Source of the DNA: JAHBWV01 sp964588385
GTDB taxonomy: Bacteria; Planctomycetota; Phycisphaerae; Phycisphaerales; UBA1924
Length of the DNA: 64,000 nucleotides
Reading direction: 5' to 3'
NCBI GenBank assembly: GCA_964588385.1
Contig: CAZPPG010000005.1
Location: 46,974-110,973, forward strand
The stretch's first letter is position 1; every line of letters begins with the position of its first letter. Under the pieces are notes generated by a model. The model saw only the letters and a program-made list of their open reading frames with translations. It had not been told where the DNA came from and searched no databases. A program made the translations under genes and the position numbers. Below are positions 33,541-41,976 of the stretch, in pieces.

Positions 33541-34085
33541 TAGTTACGCTCCTCAACGGCCACCGTGATGTGCGCGGTACGCTTCAGAATCGGGTGCGCC
33601 CGACCGCGGTCCTTGGCCTTGAAACGCTTGATGTGCAGAGCGCGATCGACGCGGCTCTCTGAGACGACGAGCAGCCCGACGTCGGCCTGCTGCAGCTCCG
33701 CGTCGGCGCGGGCGGCGTTCAGGGCCTTGCGGACGTTCACTGCTGCGCGCTTCGTGTTGAAGCGGAGCAGGTTGTCGGCTTCCTGGAAGGTCTTGCCGCG
33801 GACGAGGTCGACCAGCAGTTTGGCCTTGCGCTCGCTGCCGCGATGGAAGCGGACCTGGCTGACGAAACGGACGATGTCCTTGACCTCGCAGCCGATGGCC
33901 TGTGCCACGCGGCGGACATCCTCGGCGCGGGCCTTGGGGTGATCCTTGCCGGCCATCCAGTTGTTGATGGCCGAGAGAGCGCGATCGCCCTTCAGGCCGG
34001 TGCGCTCGATCGCCCGCGCGAGATCATGGCGGGTGACGCCATTGGCCTCGGAGAGCGTCTTCAGTTTGTCGCCTCGCAGTTTCAC
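33540..34085 (-). CDS. rplV: 50S ribosomal protein L22 fused to an N-terminal HTH-like domain
   Basis: 181 aa against about 110. Residues 75-181 are normal L22 (SQVRFHRGSERKAKLLVDLV, the tunnel-reaching loop, and KRFKAKDRGRAHPILKRTAH). Residues 1-73 form an extra domain whose pattern matches an XRE/Cro-type helix-turn-helix: LKTLSEANGVTRHDLARAIE, then LSAINNWMAGKDHPKARAED and VRRVAQAIGCEVKDIVRF. The fusion is continuous with no alternative start near residue 74, and the stop overlaps the S3 start. The HTH call is from pattern only. Confidence 0.92.
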   Translation of the reverse strand: MKLRGDKLKTLSEANGVTRHDLARAIERTGLKGDRALSAINNWMAGKDHPKARAEDVRRVAQAIGCEVKDIVRFVSQVRFHRGSERKAKLLVDLVRGKTFQEADNLLRFNTKRAAVNVRKALNAARADAELQQADVGLLVVSESRVDRALHIKRFKAKDRGRAHPILKRTAHITVAVEERN

Positions 34086-34137
34086 GGCACGTTTCCTTCA
34101 GAAAGCGTGGGAGTATCCAGATCAGAATCCCGTCAGA

Positions 34138-34431
34138 TCACTTCTTGGTATCGCCCGCCGAGATGCCTTCCTTCTTGTTCGTGTGTCCACGGAAGGTGCG
34201 GGTGATGCTGAACTCGCCCAGCTTGTGGCCAACCATGTCCTCGGTCACGAAGACGTCCAGGAAGGCGCGTCCGTTGTGAACCTTGAACGTGTGACCCACG
34301 AACTCCGGCACGATCGTGCAGCGGCGCGCCCAGGTCTTGATGGGCTCTCGCTTGTTGCGCTCGTTGAGCTTCTCCACCTTGCGATAGAGCTTCTCGTCGA
34401 CGAACGGGCCTTTCTTCAGACTGCGTCCCAT
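34138..34431 (-). CDS. rpsS: 30S ribosomal protein S19
   Basis: 97 aa, standard. It has MGRSLKKGPFVDEKLYRKVE, then IKTWARRCTIVPEFVGHTFK and EDMVGHKLGEFSITRTFRGH. It contacts S13 in the head of the small subunit. 22 nt after L2. Confidence 0.97.
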   Translation of the reverse strand: MGRSLKKGPFVDEKLYRKVEKLNERNKREPIKTWARRCTIVPEFVGHTFKVHNGRAFLDVFVTEDMVGHKLGEFSITRTFRGHTNKKEGISAGDTKK

Positions 34432-34453
34432 GTGTGTGCTCCTGGCCCTTCTC

Positions 34454-35311
34454 TTACTTCAACTGCCCGTAGCGGACCGAGCGCCGACGACGGATGATGA
34501 GCTGCGTGCTGTGCTTCTTGCGGTTACGCGTGCGGCCACCCTTGGCGCCGACGCCCGAGGGTCCGCACGGCGGACGGTTGCCCTTGGAACGACCCGAGCC
34601 GCCGCCCAGCGGGTGAGCGTGGTGGCTCTTGGCGACGCCACGCGTGATCGGGCGACGCCCGAGGTGACGCGTGATGCCGGCCTTGCCGAGTCGACGGTTC
34701 TGGTGGTCGATGTTGCCGACCTGCCCGATGGTGGCCAGGCAGTTGACATGGACTCGCCGGATCTCGCCGGAGGGCATGACCAGGGTCGCGTACTCACCCT
34801 CCTTGTTGGAGAGCTTGGCGGCGCAACCGGCCGAGCGGCAGATCTGGGCCCCGCGGCCGGGCTGCATCTCGATGCAGTGGACCTCAAGACCGAGCGGGAT
34901 GAACTTCAGGGGCATCGCGTTGCCGGGGTTCGGATCGATCGCGACATCGACGCTGGTCATCACCTCGGCGCCAACGGCCAGACCGATGGGTGAGATGATG
35001 TAGCGCTTGACGCCGTCGGCGTACTGGATCAGCGCGATGTGGGCCGAGCGGTTGGGATCGTACTCGACGCCGATGACCTTGCCGGCGACGCCGGCACGGT
35101 CGCGCCGTTTGAAGTCGATCTTGCGGTACTGACGCTTGGCGCCGCCGCCGCGTCCGCGGACCGTGATCTTGCCGGAGTTGTTGCGTCCGCCCTTCTTGGG
35201 AAGGGGGCCGAGCAGGGACTTCTCCGGGCTCTTCTTTGTGACCTCAACGTGCATGTTCACGGAGGCGAAACGCCGTCCGGCACTGGTCTTCTTGTAAACG
35301 CGAATCGCCAT
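34454..35311 (-). CDS. rplB: 50S ribosomal protein L2
   Basis: 285 aa, slightly longer than usual. It has RNNSGKITVRGRGGGAKRQY, the GVEYDPNRSAHIALIQYADG core, and the peptidyl-transferase-adjacent GVAKSHHAHPLGGGSGRSKG whose His residues are conserved. 36 nt after L23. Confidence 0.97.
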   Translation of the reverse strand: MAIRVYKKTSAGRRFASVNMHVEVTKKSPEKSLLGPLPKKGGRNNSGKITVRGRGGGAKRQYRKIDFKRRDRAGVAGKVIGVEYDPNRSAHIALIQYADGVKRYIISPIGLAVGAEVMTSVDVAIDPNPGNAMPLKFIPLGLEVHCIEMQPGRGAQICRSAGCAAKLSNKEGEYATLVMPSGEIRRVHVNCLATIGQVGNIDHQNRRLGKAGITRHLGRRPITRGVAKSHHAHPLGGGSGRSKGNRPPCGPSGVGAKGGRTRNRKKHSTQLIIRRRRSVRYGQLK

Positions 35312-35347
35312 TGGTGGGTTCCTTGCGGTCTCTGTCGATGATCAAGC

Positions 35348-35632
35348 TCAGAGCAGCTCGATCGCCTCGCCCTCGCGGAGACGAACGATCGCACGCTTGA
35401 TCTCGGGCGTCGTCGTGTAGCCGGTACGCAGCCGCTTGACGCGGCCCTTGCGGACCAGCGTGTTGACGGACACGACATGGACCTTGTACAGCTCCTCGAC
35501 GGCGCGCTTGATGTCGGTCTTGGTGGCCCGGCGATCGACCTCGAACGCGTACTGGGCGCGCTCGTTCATGCCGAACGTGGACTTCTCGGTCAGGAGCGGA
35601 CGACGGATCACGTGGATGGCTTGAAGCATCAC
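35348..35632 (-). CDS. rplW: 50S ribosomal protein L23
   Basis: 94 aa, standard; docking site for trigger factor and SRP at the tunnel exit. It has IRRPLLTEKSTFGMNERAQY, then FEVDRRATKTDIKRAVEELY and VSVNTLVRKGRVKRLRTGYT. The ATG at 35632 overlaps the L4 stop by 4 nt (ATGA). Confidence 0.97.
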   Translation of the reverse strand: MMLQAIHVIRRPLLTEKSTFGMNERAQYAFEVDRRATKTDIKRAVEELYKVHVVSVNTLVRKGRVKRLRTGYTTTPEIKRAIVRLREGEAIELL

Positions 35633-36396
35633 GCCTTCTCCTTCGCGGCTTCACGCCGCGCATCCGCACGAACGCGCCGTGCATCGGGCTTGGTGGATTC
35701 CTTGGCCTCAGCGCCGTCGACGCGGCCCATGGGCGAGACCTTCGCGACCTTGCCGGTCTGCGAGGACGGCCCCTTCAACCACCCTTCCAGATCCTCCTTG
35801 GAGATGATCAGGTAGCGGGCGTTGAGCATGTTGAAGCAGGTGAGCTGATCGACGCGGCAGGTCGTCACGTCATCGACGTTACGGGCCGAGAGACGCGCAT
35901 TCTTGGCTTTGCCTTCGTCGGCGGAGAGGGCCAGGAGCGCGGTGCGATCGATCTTGAGGGCCTGGAGGAGCGTGGCAAAGTCCTTGGTGCGGGGCGTGGA
36001 CAGGGCCAGCGTCTCCATCACCCGGACCTCGTTGTCCATGAGCTTGGCAAGCAGCGCGTTGCGATTCGCCTTGCGGCGCATCTTCTTGGGCATGTCGAGG
36101 TGGAAGTCCTCGCGTGTCCGCTTCTTGCTGTGGGCATGGCCGCCGCCGCGCATCTGAGCGACCTTGCGGTCGCCGTGGCGAGCGTTGCCCGTGCCCTTCT
36201 GCTTGTAGATTTTCTTGGTGGATCCCTCAACCTGCGAGCGCTTCTTTGTACGCGCCGACCCTTGACGGGTGTTGGCATGGTACATGACGTACGCCTGCTT
36301 GATGAGAGAAGCGTTGATTGTGGATCCCAGGGTGGCCTCGTCGATCGTCATCGATCCGACTTCGGAGCCCTGGAGATTGAAGACGGGGACCTGCAT
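35629..36396 (-). CDS. rplD: 50S ribosomal protein L4 with basic C-terminal extension
   Basis: 255 aa against about 205. The core shows RQGSARTKKRSQVEGSTKKI, YKQKGTGNARHGDRKVAQMR, GGGHAHSKKRTREDF and a C-terminal half ending near residue 205. The last ~50 residues are charged and probably disordered (ESTKPDARRVRADARREAAK). In enterobacteria L4 autoregulates the S10 operon. Here an unusual 280-nt structured spacer lies just upstream of L4 instead of close packing with L3. Confidence 0.96.
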   Translation of the reverse strand: MQVPVFNLQGSEVGSMTIDEATLGSTINASLIKQAYVMYHANTRQGSARTKKRSQVEGSTKKIYKQKGTGNARHGDRKVAQMRGGGHAHSKKRTREDFHLDMPKKMRRKANRNALLAKLMDNEVRVMETLALSTPRTKDFATLLQALKIDRTALLALSADEGKAKNARLSARNVDDVTTCRVDQLTCFNMLNARYLIISKEDLEGWLKGPSSQTGKVAKVSPMGRVDGAEAKESTKPDARRVRADARREAAKEKA

Positions 36397-36676
36397 GAGT
36401 CACACCTCGTCCGACGCCTCTGCTTCCCGGAGACCGTCTCCGGAAAGGTTCCGCGAGCAGAGTTGCTCGCGGCTGCTTCGCCTATCCGTCTCGCCACCGA
36501 TAACAAACTGGTGGGGGATCGGAATCGACTCGGCCGTCATCGCGTAGCGTGCCAGGCACGCCCGCGTCCACTCGTTGTCCTCGCCCGGCGGTATTCGCGT
36601 CGCGAACCTACCGGGCTCGTCGGGACGATTGGAGCGCCCGACGATTTCGTTCAGCGGGTCCAACCCGCATCACACA
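36397..36676 (-). promoter_or_regulatory. 280-nt structured spacer between L3 and L4
   Basis: Non-coding by eye. It holds three hairpins: 36427-36443 (7-bp CCGGAGA/TCTCCGG, 3-nt loop), 36451-36472 (9-bp perfect CCGCGAGCA/TGCTCGCGG, 4-nt loop) and 36654-36668 (6-bp GCGGGT/ACCCGC). None has a T-run on the minus strand, so these are not classical terminators. L3 and L4 normally abut in the S10 operon, so a regulatory leader for L4 and the downstream genes is a reasonable guess. Confidence 0.45.
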
Positions 36677-37366
36677 TCACTTTGCCGCCGCCGCGACCTT
36701 CTTGGCCTTGCTTCGATAGAGGCGTGTCGCGACGCGGACGGAGACTGTAGCCTGGTTGTGGCCGGGAATCGGCCCCTTGACCAGCAAAAGATTCTGCTCG
36801 GGCACAATGCGGATGACATCCAAGGAGCGAACGGTGACCCGCTCGGCGCCCATGTGGCCCGACATTTTCTTGCCCTTCTTCACGCCGCCGCCGAAGCCGC
36901 GGTTGGAGCCGAGCGAGCCGATCGAGCCGGGCGCGCGGTGCTTGCGCTCGGTGCCGTGCGAGGCGCACATGCCCTTGAAGTTGTGGCGCTTCATCGTGCC
37001 GGCGAAGCCCTTGCCCTTGCTGGTGCCCGCGACATCGACGAACATGGTGCCTTCGAGATCCTTGACCGTGAGCACCTGGCCGACGGAGTAGGACGCGAGG
37101 TCCTTGGGGTCGACACGGAACTCGCGGTGGTGGCGCTTGGGAGTGGTGCCGGCCTTGGCGTCGTGGCCGATAATGGGGATCGTGGAGCGGCGGGCCTTGA
37201 CCTCACCGAAGCCGATCTGCACGCCAGAGTACTTGTCGGTTTCCTGCGTGCGAAGCTGCGTCACGACGCAGGGGCCGCACTCGATCACCGTCACCGGGAC
37301 CGAGACACCCTCGGGTGTCAGGATCCTCGTCATTCCGAGCTTCTTGCCGAGCAGTGTCAGAGCCAT
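36677..37366 (-). CDS. rplC: 50S ribosomal protein L3
   Basis: 229 aa, a little longer than usual. It has MALTLLGKKLGMTRILTPEG, the core KGKGFAGTMKRHNFKGMCAS, HGTERKHRAPGSIG, and KMSGHMGAERVTVRSLDVIR. The ATG at 37366 is 6 nt after AAGGTG. A GTG three codons up is possible but lacks SD spacing. 173 nt after S10. Confidence 0.97.
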   Translation of the reverse strand: MALTLLGKKLGMTRILTPEGVSVPVTVIECGPCVVTQLRTQETDKYSGVQIGFGEVKARRSTIPIIGHDAKAGTTPKRHHREFRVDPKDLASYSVGQVLTVKDLEGTMFVDVAGTSKGKGFAGTMKRHNFKGMCASHGTERKHRAPGSIGSLGSNRGFGGGVKKGKKMSGHMGAERVTVRSLDVIRIVPEQNLLLVKGPIPGHNQATVSVRVATRLYRSKAKKVAAAAK

Positions 37367-37539
37367 CCGAATCACCTTTCCATCCGGCGGGCCCGGAATC
37401 GACCAACAAGGTCGGCGGACTCGCCCCCGGATGCGGCCGGGACCGCTTCGTGCTCTTGACGCCGTCCAACGGCGTCGGGCAGAGGAAGCTTTCTGGAAAC
37501 AAGAGAAGGACGCCGCTCTCGCGACGTCCTCCGGAACAA

Positions 37540-37851
37540 TCAGGCCTTGATCTTCACGAACACGCCGGCGGGAACGACGAGGCGGTTCAGCGCCTCAACC
37601 GTGCGAGCATTGGGCTCGATGATGTCGATGATGCGCTTGTGCGTGCGGATCTCGAACTGCTCGCGGCTCTTCTTATCGATGAACGGCGAACGGAGGACGG
37701 TGTACCGCTCGACTCGCGTGGGCAGCGGAATCGGGCCGGCAACCTTGGCGTTGGTGCGCTTGGCGTGATCAACGATCTCACGCGCCGACGCGTCGAGCGC
37801 CAGATGGTCGTAGGCCTCCATCCGAATGCGAATCCGTGTCCCGGTCGTCAT
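37540..37851 (-). CDS. rpsJ: 30S ribosomal protein S10
   Basis: 103 aa, standard; also the NusB partner in antitermination. It has RIRMEAYDHLALDASAREIV, then GPIPLPTRVERYTVLRSPFI and KRIIDIIEPNARTVEALNRL. First gene of the cluster. A promoter with perfect -35 lies about 265 nt upstream, so the mRNA has a long leader. Confidence 0.97.
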   Translation of the reverse strand: MTTGTRIRIRMEAYDHLALDASAREIVDHAKRTNAKVAGPIPLPTRVERYTVLRSPFIDKKSREQFEIRTHKRIIDIIEPNARTVEALNRLVVPAGVFVKIKA

Positions 37852-38288
37852 GGCTCGTTCCTGCCCTTTCGTCCCAAACCTCGAAACTCACTCGCCGCAC
37901 GTCGGCCTTCCGACACCCATCGGCCATCGGCCGTCGCTCTTTGGAGGGCGATTGACCCCTGAGCTTGCCCCAGGCCTGGTCCGGCCCAGAAACAAGCCCC
38001 ATCGGATCAACTGCCATCCTTCGGCGATGAGTGCGGTAAACCCTCGCACTCGGGGGCGCCGGGCTCCGCCCGGCATACGACACCACCCCGGATCGCTCCG
38101 AGATGAGCCCGTAAGAGTAGAGGCCTCACCCGCGTTGTCAACGTCTCGTCAGGGTACTCCGAAATTCCATTTTTCAGGGGTGTCGAAGTTGGACCCTGGT
38201 GAACGATGGAACATATGCGCACGCCGCCTCGGAACGCACCGACAACCGCTTTGGTATGCGACCGTCGAACAGATTGGAGTCTCGAACC
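37852..38288. other. 437-nt divergent intergenic region upstream of rpsJ
   Basis: No gene is seen. It holds the probable S10 promoter (38114-38141, minus) and the ~255-nt leader of rpsJ. The leader has a 7-bp GCCGGGC/GCCCGGC hairpin at 38058-38074. Short ORFs in the leader lack coding character. The remaining part to 38288 should carry the promoter of the secreted-protein gene on the plus strand; no clear hexamers were found for it. Confidence 0.5.
38114..38141 (-). promoter_or_regulatory. Sigma70-type promoter of the S10 cluster
   Basis: On the minus strand TTGACA (38141-38136, perfect consensus) and TACTCT (38119-38114) are separated by 16 nt. The expected start near 38107 would give a leader of about 255 nt before rpsJ. 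Confidence 0.6.
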
Positions 38289-39758
38289 ATGAACACGCCA
38301 CTCGCCATCGGGCGGATCGCCTCCCTGCTCGCCGTGACCAGTCTGGCCGGGCCCGTCGCGGCCCAGCCCAAGGCCGCCTCGGGCACATCCAAACAGAGCC
38401 CGGCCTCCCCGGCGGGCTCGCAGACGACGGTTGTGGAGTTTGCGGACACCCCTTTCCGGATCGACTCGATCGGTCTGTCCATGCTGCTTCCCGAGGGGGC
38501 GACCACGAATCTGACTCGGGAGGGAAGCAAGGTGACGGCGCGCATTCTTGCCCCGGACCAGACGTGGATCATCAATGTGGAGAGCCGCGAGACGACGTCG
38601 CAGCGGCCGGTGCCCGACGTTGTGGATGCGATTCGCGACCAGGTGCTGGCGTCGGTTGGCGTTCGGAACTCTGATGGGAGTGTGGGCTCGACCCAGGGGA
38701 AGGTGCTCGACCGCACGCCCGATCTGTCGCTGAAGGGTGGCCCGGCGGAGCGGATTTACATCCTGGTTCCCGGCCCGGGGGGCCCGGCTTCCGTGAAGGG
38801 GTACACGGTGTTCAACCCGCAGCCGGGGCGGTATCTGACGTTCGAGCTGCTGACCCCGGAGCCCGCGTTCAAGCAGGCGAGCCCGATCTACGAGGCGGTG
38901 GTGGCCACGGCGTCGTTTGAGGATCCTTCCAAGCTGAGCGCGGCGCGGCAGGCGGCGGTTGCGGCGGGCGTGAGCATCATGTCGCAGCTCTCAACGGAAG
39001 AGTTCCGGTCCGTGATCGATCGGTACGCATCCAAGGACAAGCCGCGATGGGACCGCCTGTACGAGCCGTCTTCGACGGGCGCGGATGATCGGGAGATCGG
39101 GTACAAGCGTGTGACGGCGTGGGTTGGGCAGCGCGGCGAGCTCGATTCGACGCGCGAGCGGGCGAAGTGGGGTTCGGCGGACCGCCAGCCGGGATATCTG
39201 CTGAAGCTGGAGGCGCGGGTTCTGGACGGCACGGGGATCTATGACACGATCAGCATGTTTTACCTGTCGGAAGACCGGACGTCGGAGGCGTGGCTCGTGC
39301 GCAGCTCACGCCGAGATCAGGGGACCGTCGCGACCTGGACGGAGACGGGCGCGCGGGAGGGGTCGAGCATGACGGTGCGGATCGATCCGCCGGACGGCCA
39401 GAGCCAGACGATCAAGCCGAGCATCGAGGGGGAGGGGTATCTCAGCCGCCTGGAATCCGTGCTGCTTCCCGATCTGCTGATGGTGAAGAAGGTGCCTGCG
39501 GAGTACGGGTTCTACACCTATCAGTCGGAGAGCGGGAACATTCGTCTGCGGCGCGATGTGCTGGAGCAGCCGGAGGATCGGGCGGGTCTGTGGGTTCTGA
39601 CGACGCGTCTGAATGAGGACAGCCAGCCCCACACCACATCGCTCAATGAGCGGGGCGAGTTGATTCACACGATGCTGCCCGAGGGGCGTGTGTGGGAGCC
39701 GACGCGTCTGGACCGGCTGGTTTCGCTGTGGCGTCGGGCCAACCTGCCGATGGACTGA
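38289..39758 (+). CDS. Secreted protein, unknown
   Basis: 489 aa with a cleavable signal (IASLLAVTSLAGPVAAQPKA, cleavage near residue 25). The rest is soluble, with alternating beta/alpha character and no recognised family. Segments such as IGLSMLLPEGATTNLT and TWIINVESRETTS suggest a domain that reads like a DUF on surface-stress or lipoprotein-like proteins, but nothing decisive is seen. The ATG at 38289 is chosen for the signal peptide; the frame opens 30 codons earlier. It runs divergently from the S10 cluster and 98 nt before the M28 peptidase, perhaps in one operon. Confidence 0.75.
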   Translation: MNTPLAIGRIASLLAVTSLAGPVAAQPKAASGTSKQSPASPAGSQTTVVEFADTPFRIDSIGLSMLLPEGATTNLTREGSKVTARILAPDQTWIINVESRETTSQRPVPDVVDAIRDQVLASVGVRNSDGSVGSTQGKVLDRTPDLSLKGGPAERIYILVPGPGGPASVKGYTVFNPQPGRYLTFELLTPEPAFKQASPIYEAVVATASFEDPSKLSAARQAAVAAGVSIMSQLSTEEFRSVIDRYASKDKPRWDRLYEPSSTGADDREIGYKRVTAWVGQRGELDSTRERAKWGSADRQPGYLLKLEARVLDGTGIYDTISMFYLSEDRTSEAWLVRSSRRDQGTVATWTETGAREGSSMTVRIDPPDGQSQTIKPSIEGEGYLSRLESVLLPDLLMVKKVPAEYGFYTYQSESGNIRLRRDVLEQPEDRAGLWVLTTRLNEDSQPHTTSLNERGELIHTMLPEGRVWEPTRLDRLVSLWRRANLPMD

Positions 39759-39856
39759 GCCCACTGGCTTTGATCTCGGGCGGAAACCGACGCGCGGCGG
39801 AAGCGGTATGCTGTCCACCCGGCCATACCGGCCCCTACGCGGAGGTTCCTGTCGCA

Positions 39857-41854
39857 ATGATCCAGCACGCTCGCCGTCTCTCCCCCACTCTTGCGGTCAT
39901 CCTGCTCTCCGGCCTGACGGCCTGTTCGAGCAACAACGCCAACCGCGCGGATTCAGCGCCGGCAGCCGAGTCGGGCGTCAAGCCGCCGATGGCGCGGCCT
40001 TATGCCGTGATCGACGGCAACCCGACGGCGGTGCCGAAGATCGCGATGGGCGACCCGGCCACGGTGGCCCGGATCATCGAGGAGGGCACGCGTCGCAACC
40101 AGGTGATGGACCACCTCACGCATCTCACGCAGTCGATCGGTCCGCGTCTGACCGGGTCGTCCCGCGCGGAGGAGGCCAACCGCTGGACGGCGGATCAGTT
40201 CCGGTCCTGGGGCCTGGCGAACGTTGGGCTTGACCAGTGGGGCGAGGTGTCCATGCGGTTTGATCGCGGGCCGTCCTCGGCGAAGGTCATGCTGCGGCGC
40301 GAGCGTGAGGTCAAGAACGACGACGGGACCACGCGCACCGAAGTGGAGTACGACAGCGTCCGCGACATGGAGTTCACGTGGCTCGCGTGGGCGCCCGGAA
40401 CCAATGGAGCGGTGCGTGCGCCCGTGGTGCGTCTGCCGAAGGATCAGGCCGAGTTTGATGCCGTGAAGGACAAGATTGCGGGCTCCTGGGTTCTGATCCC
40501 CGGCAACCGCGAAGCGCGGCGCGGCATCCGCGGCGTGGGCGGGCAGATGGGCGACCGCCACCAGTACTTCAAGGACTTCCGCGCGAAGCAGGCCGGCGTC
40601 GTGACGCCGGACGCCGCATCGGGCGATCGTTTCGAGGGGATGCTCACCGGCGCGAATCTGCCCGAAGCGGGTGTTCCCATCACGATCACGATAAAGGGCA
40701 GCGACATCACGGTCTCTGTCCGGCGCTTCCACACGGGGCCCGCGACCAACGTTGTCGTCAACGGTGATTCGGTGGAGTTTGACTGGGTTTCGCCCTCCGG
40801 CACGTCGCACTACTCCCTCACACGCACCGGGCTCAAGCTCGCGGGCAAGGCCAAGAGCGATGCGGGAGAGACGTCGATCGACGCTTCCATGCCCGACCCG
40901 GAGGCGGGACCGGATGTGTGGGAGCAGGTTCTGGCGCTCAATCCCGCGGGCTTCCTCGGCTCCTCGCGCGATGAGCGGGTGTGGACCACTTCGGCGCGCG
41001 GGTGGCGCGAGCTCTCCCTGGACAAGATCGGCAAGGACACCGAGTACGCCGTGCGTCAGTCCGACTACGACTACATCAACTCACGGCTCTACGACGGAAT
41101 CCCGGTTGAGATCGAGATCAACGCGGCGGCCACCTTCACGCCGGGCCCCATCCCCGTCTACAACACGGTTGCGGAGATCCGGGGCACGGAGTTTCCCGAC
41201 GAGGTCGTGATCATCTCGGCGCACCTGGACTCCTGGGACGGCCCGGGGTCTCAGGGGACGCTGGACAATGGCACGGGCTCCGCGGTCACGCTGGAAGCCG
41301 CGCGCATTCTCATGGCGGCGAAGGCCAAGCCCAAGCGGACGATCCGCTTCGTGCTGTGGACGGGCGAGGAGCAGGGGCTGCTGGGATCTCGCTCTTATGT
41401 CGACCGCAATAAGGACGCCCTGCCGAAGATCTCGGCGGTTTTCGTGGACGACGGCGGCACGAACTACGAGGGCGGCGCGCCTGTCACCAACGACATGGCG
41501 GACATGATGGCCGCGGCGACCGCGCCCACCAACGGCCTGTTCTATGACGAGGTCGAGAAGAAGTGGATGGACGTCAACATCCGCAAGGTGGGCGACACGC
41601 TGCCTCGCGGTGGCGGCTCCGATCACGCGTCCTTCAATGCCGTCGGCGTTCCGGGGTTCTTCTGGGACGAGATCGGGCGATCGGATTACCAGTACGGCTG
41701 GCACACCCAGAACGACAAGCTGGAGCTGGCGATCCCCGAGTACCTGAAGCAGTCGGCGACGAACGCCGCGATCACCGCGTACAACCTGGCGTGCGCTCCG
41801 AGCATGCTGCCTCGGGTGAAGACGGCGGAGACCCCGGCCTCCGGCGGCAACTGA
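39857..41854 (+). CDS. M28-family zinc peptidase lipoprotein (carboxypeptidase Q-like)
   Basis: 665-aa exported metallopeptidase. The signal has lipobox LTAC with Cys23. The typical N-terminal motif HLTQSIGPRLTGSSRAEEAN is followed by a PA-type insert at about 150-330 and then the catalytic domain. Zinc ligands and the general base are intact: H456 (ISAHLDSWDG), the Asp in GTLDNGTGSAV, Glu-Glu in LWTGEEQGLLGSRSY, the Asp in FVDDGG and the His in YGWHTQND. The ATG at 39857 follows GGAGG. It probably degrades peptides outside the cytoplasm; the substrate is unknown. Confidence 0.93.
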   Translation: MIQHARRLSPTLAVILLSGLTACSSNNANRADSAPAAESGVKPPMARPYAVIDGNPTAVPKIAMGDPATVARIIEEGTRRNQVMDHLTHLTQSIGPRLTGSSRAEEANRWTADQFRSWGLANVGLDQWGEVSMRFDRGPSSAKVMLRREREVKNDDGTTRTEVEYDSVRDMEFTWLAWAPGTNGAVRAPVVRLPKDQAEFDAVKDKIAGSWVLIPGNREARRGIRGVGGQMGDRHQYFKDFRAKQAGVVTPDAASGDRFEGMLTGANLPEAGVPITITIKGSDITVSVRRFHTGPATNVVVNGDSVEFDWVSPSGTSHYSLTRTGLKLAGKAKSDAGETSIDASMPDPEAGPDVWEQVLALNPAGFLGSSRDERVWTTSARGWRELSLDKIGKDTEYAVRQSDYDYINSRLYDGIPVEIEINAAATFTPGPIPVYNTVAEIRGTEFPDEVVIISAHLDSWDGPGSQGTLDNGTGSAVTLEAARILMAAKAKPKRTIRFVLWTGEEQGLLGSRSYVDRNKDALPKISAVFVDDGGTNYEGGAPVTNDMADMMAAATAPTNGLFYDEVEKKWMDVNIRKVGDTLPRGGGSDHASFNAVGVPGFFWDEIGRSDYQYGWHTQNDKLELAIPEYLKQSATNAAITAYNLACAPSMLPRVKTAETPASGGN

Positions 41855-41883
41855 CCGTTCACGCAAGGGCGTGGACGAACGAT

Positions 41884-41934
41884 GCTCAACAACGCTGCGC
41901 CCCCGGTCGATCGGATCGGGGGCGTTCTCGTTGA
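41884..41934 (+). terminator. GC-rich hairpin after the M28 peptidase gene
   Basis: An 8-bp perfect stem CGCCCCCG/CGGGGGCG (41897-41904 with 41916-41923), flanked by partly complementary CTCAACA and CGTTGAG. It lies 30 nt after the stop and 50 nt before ruvB. There is only a weak T-run (TTCTCGTT), so termination may be partial. Confidence 0.5.
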
Positions 41935-41976
41935 GAAACCCGCTACACTGCATCCGACGCATCCCGGAGGTCACGC

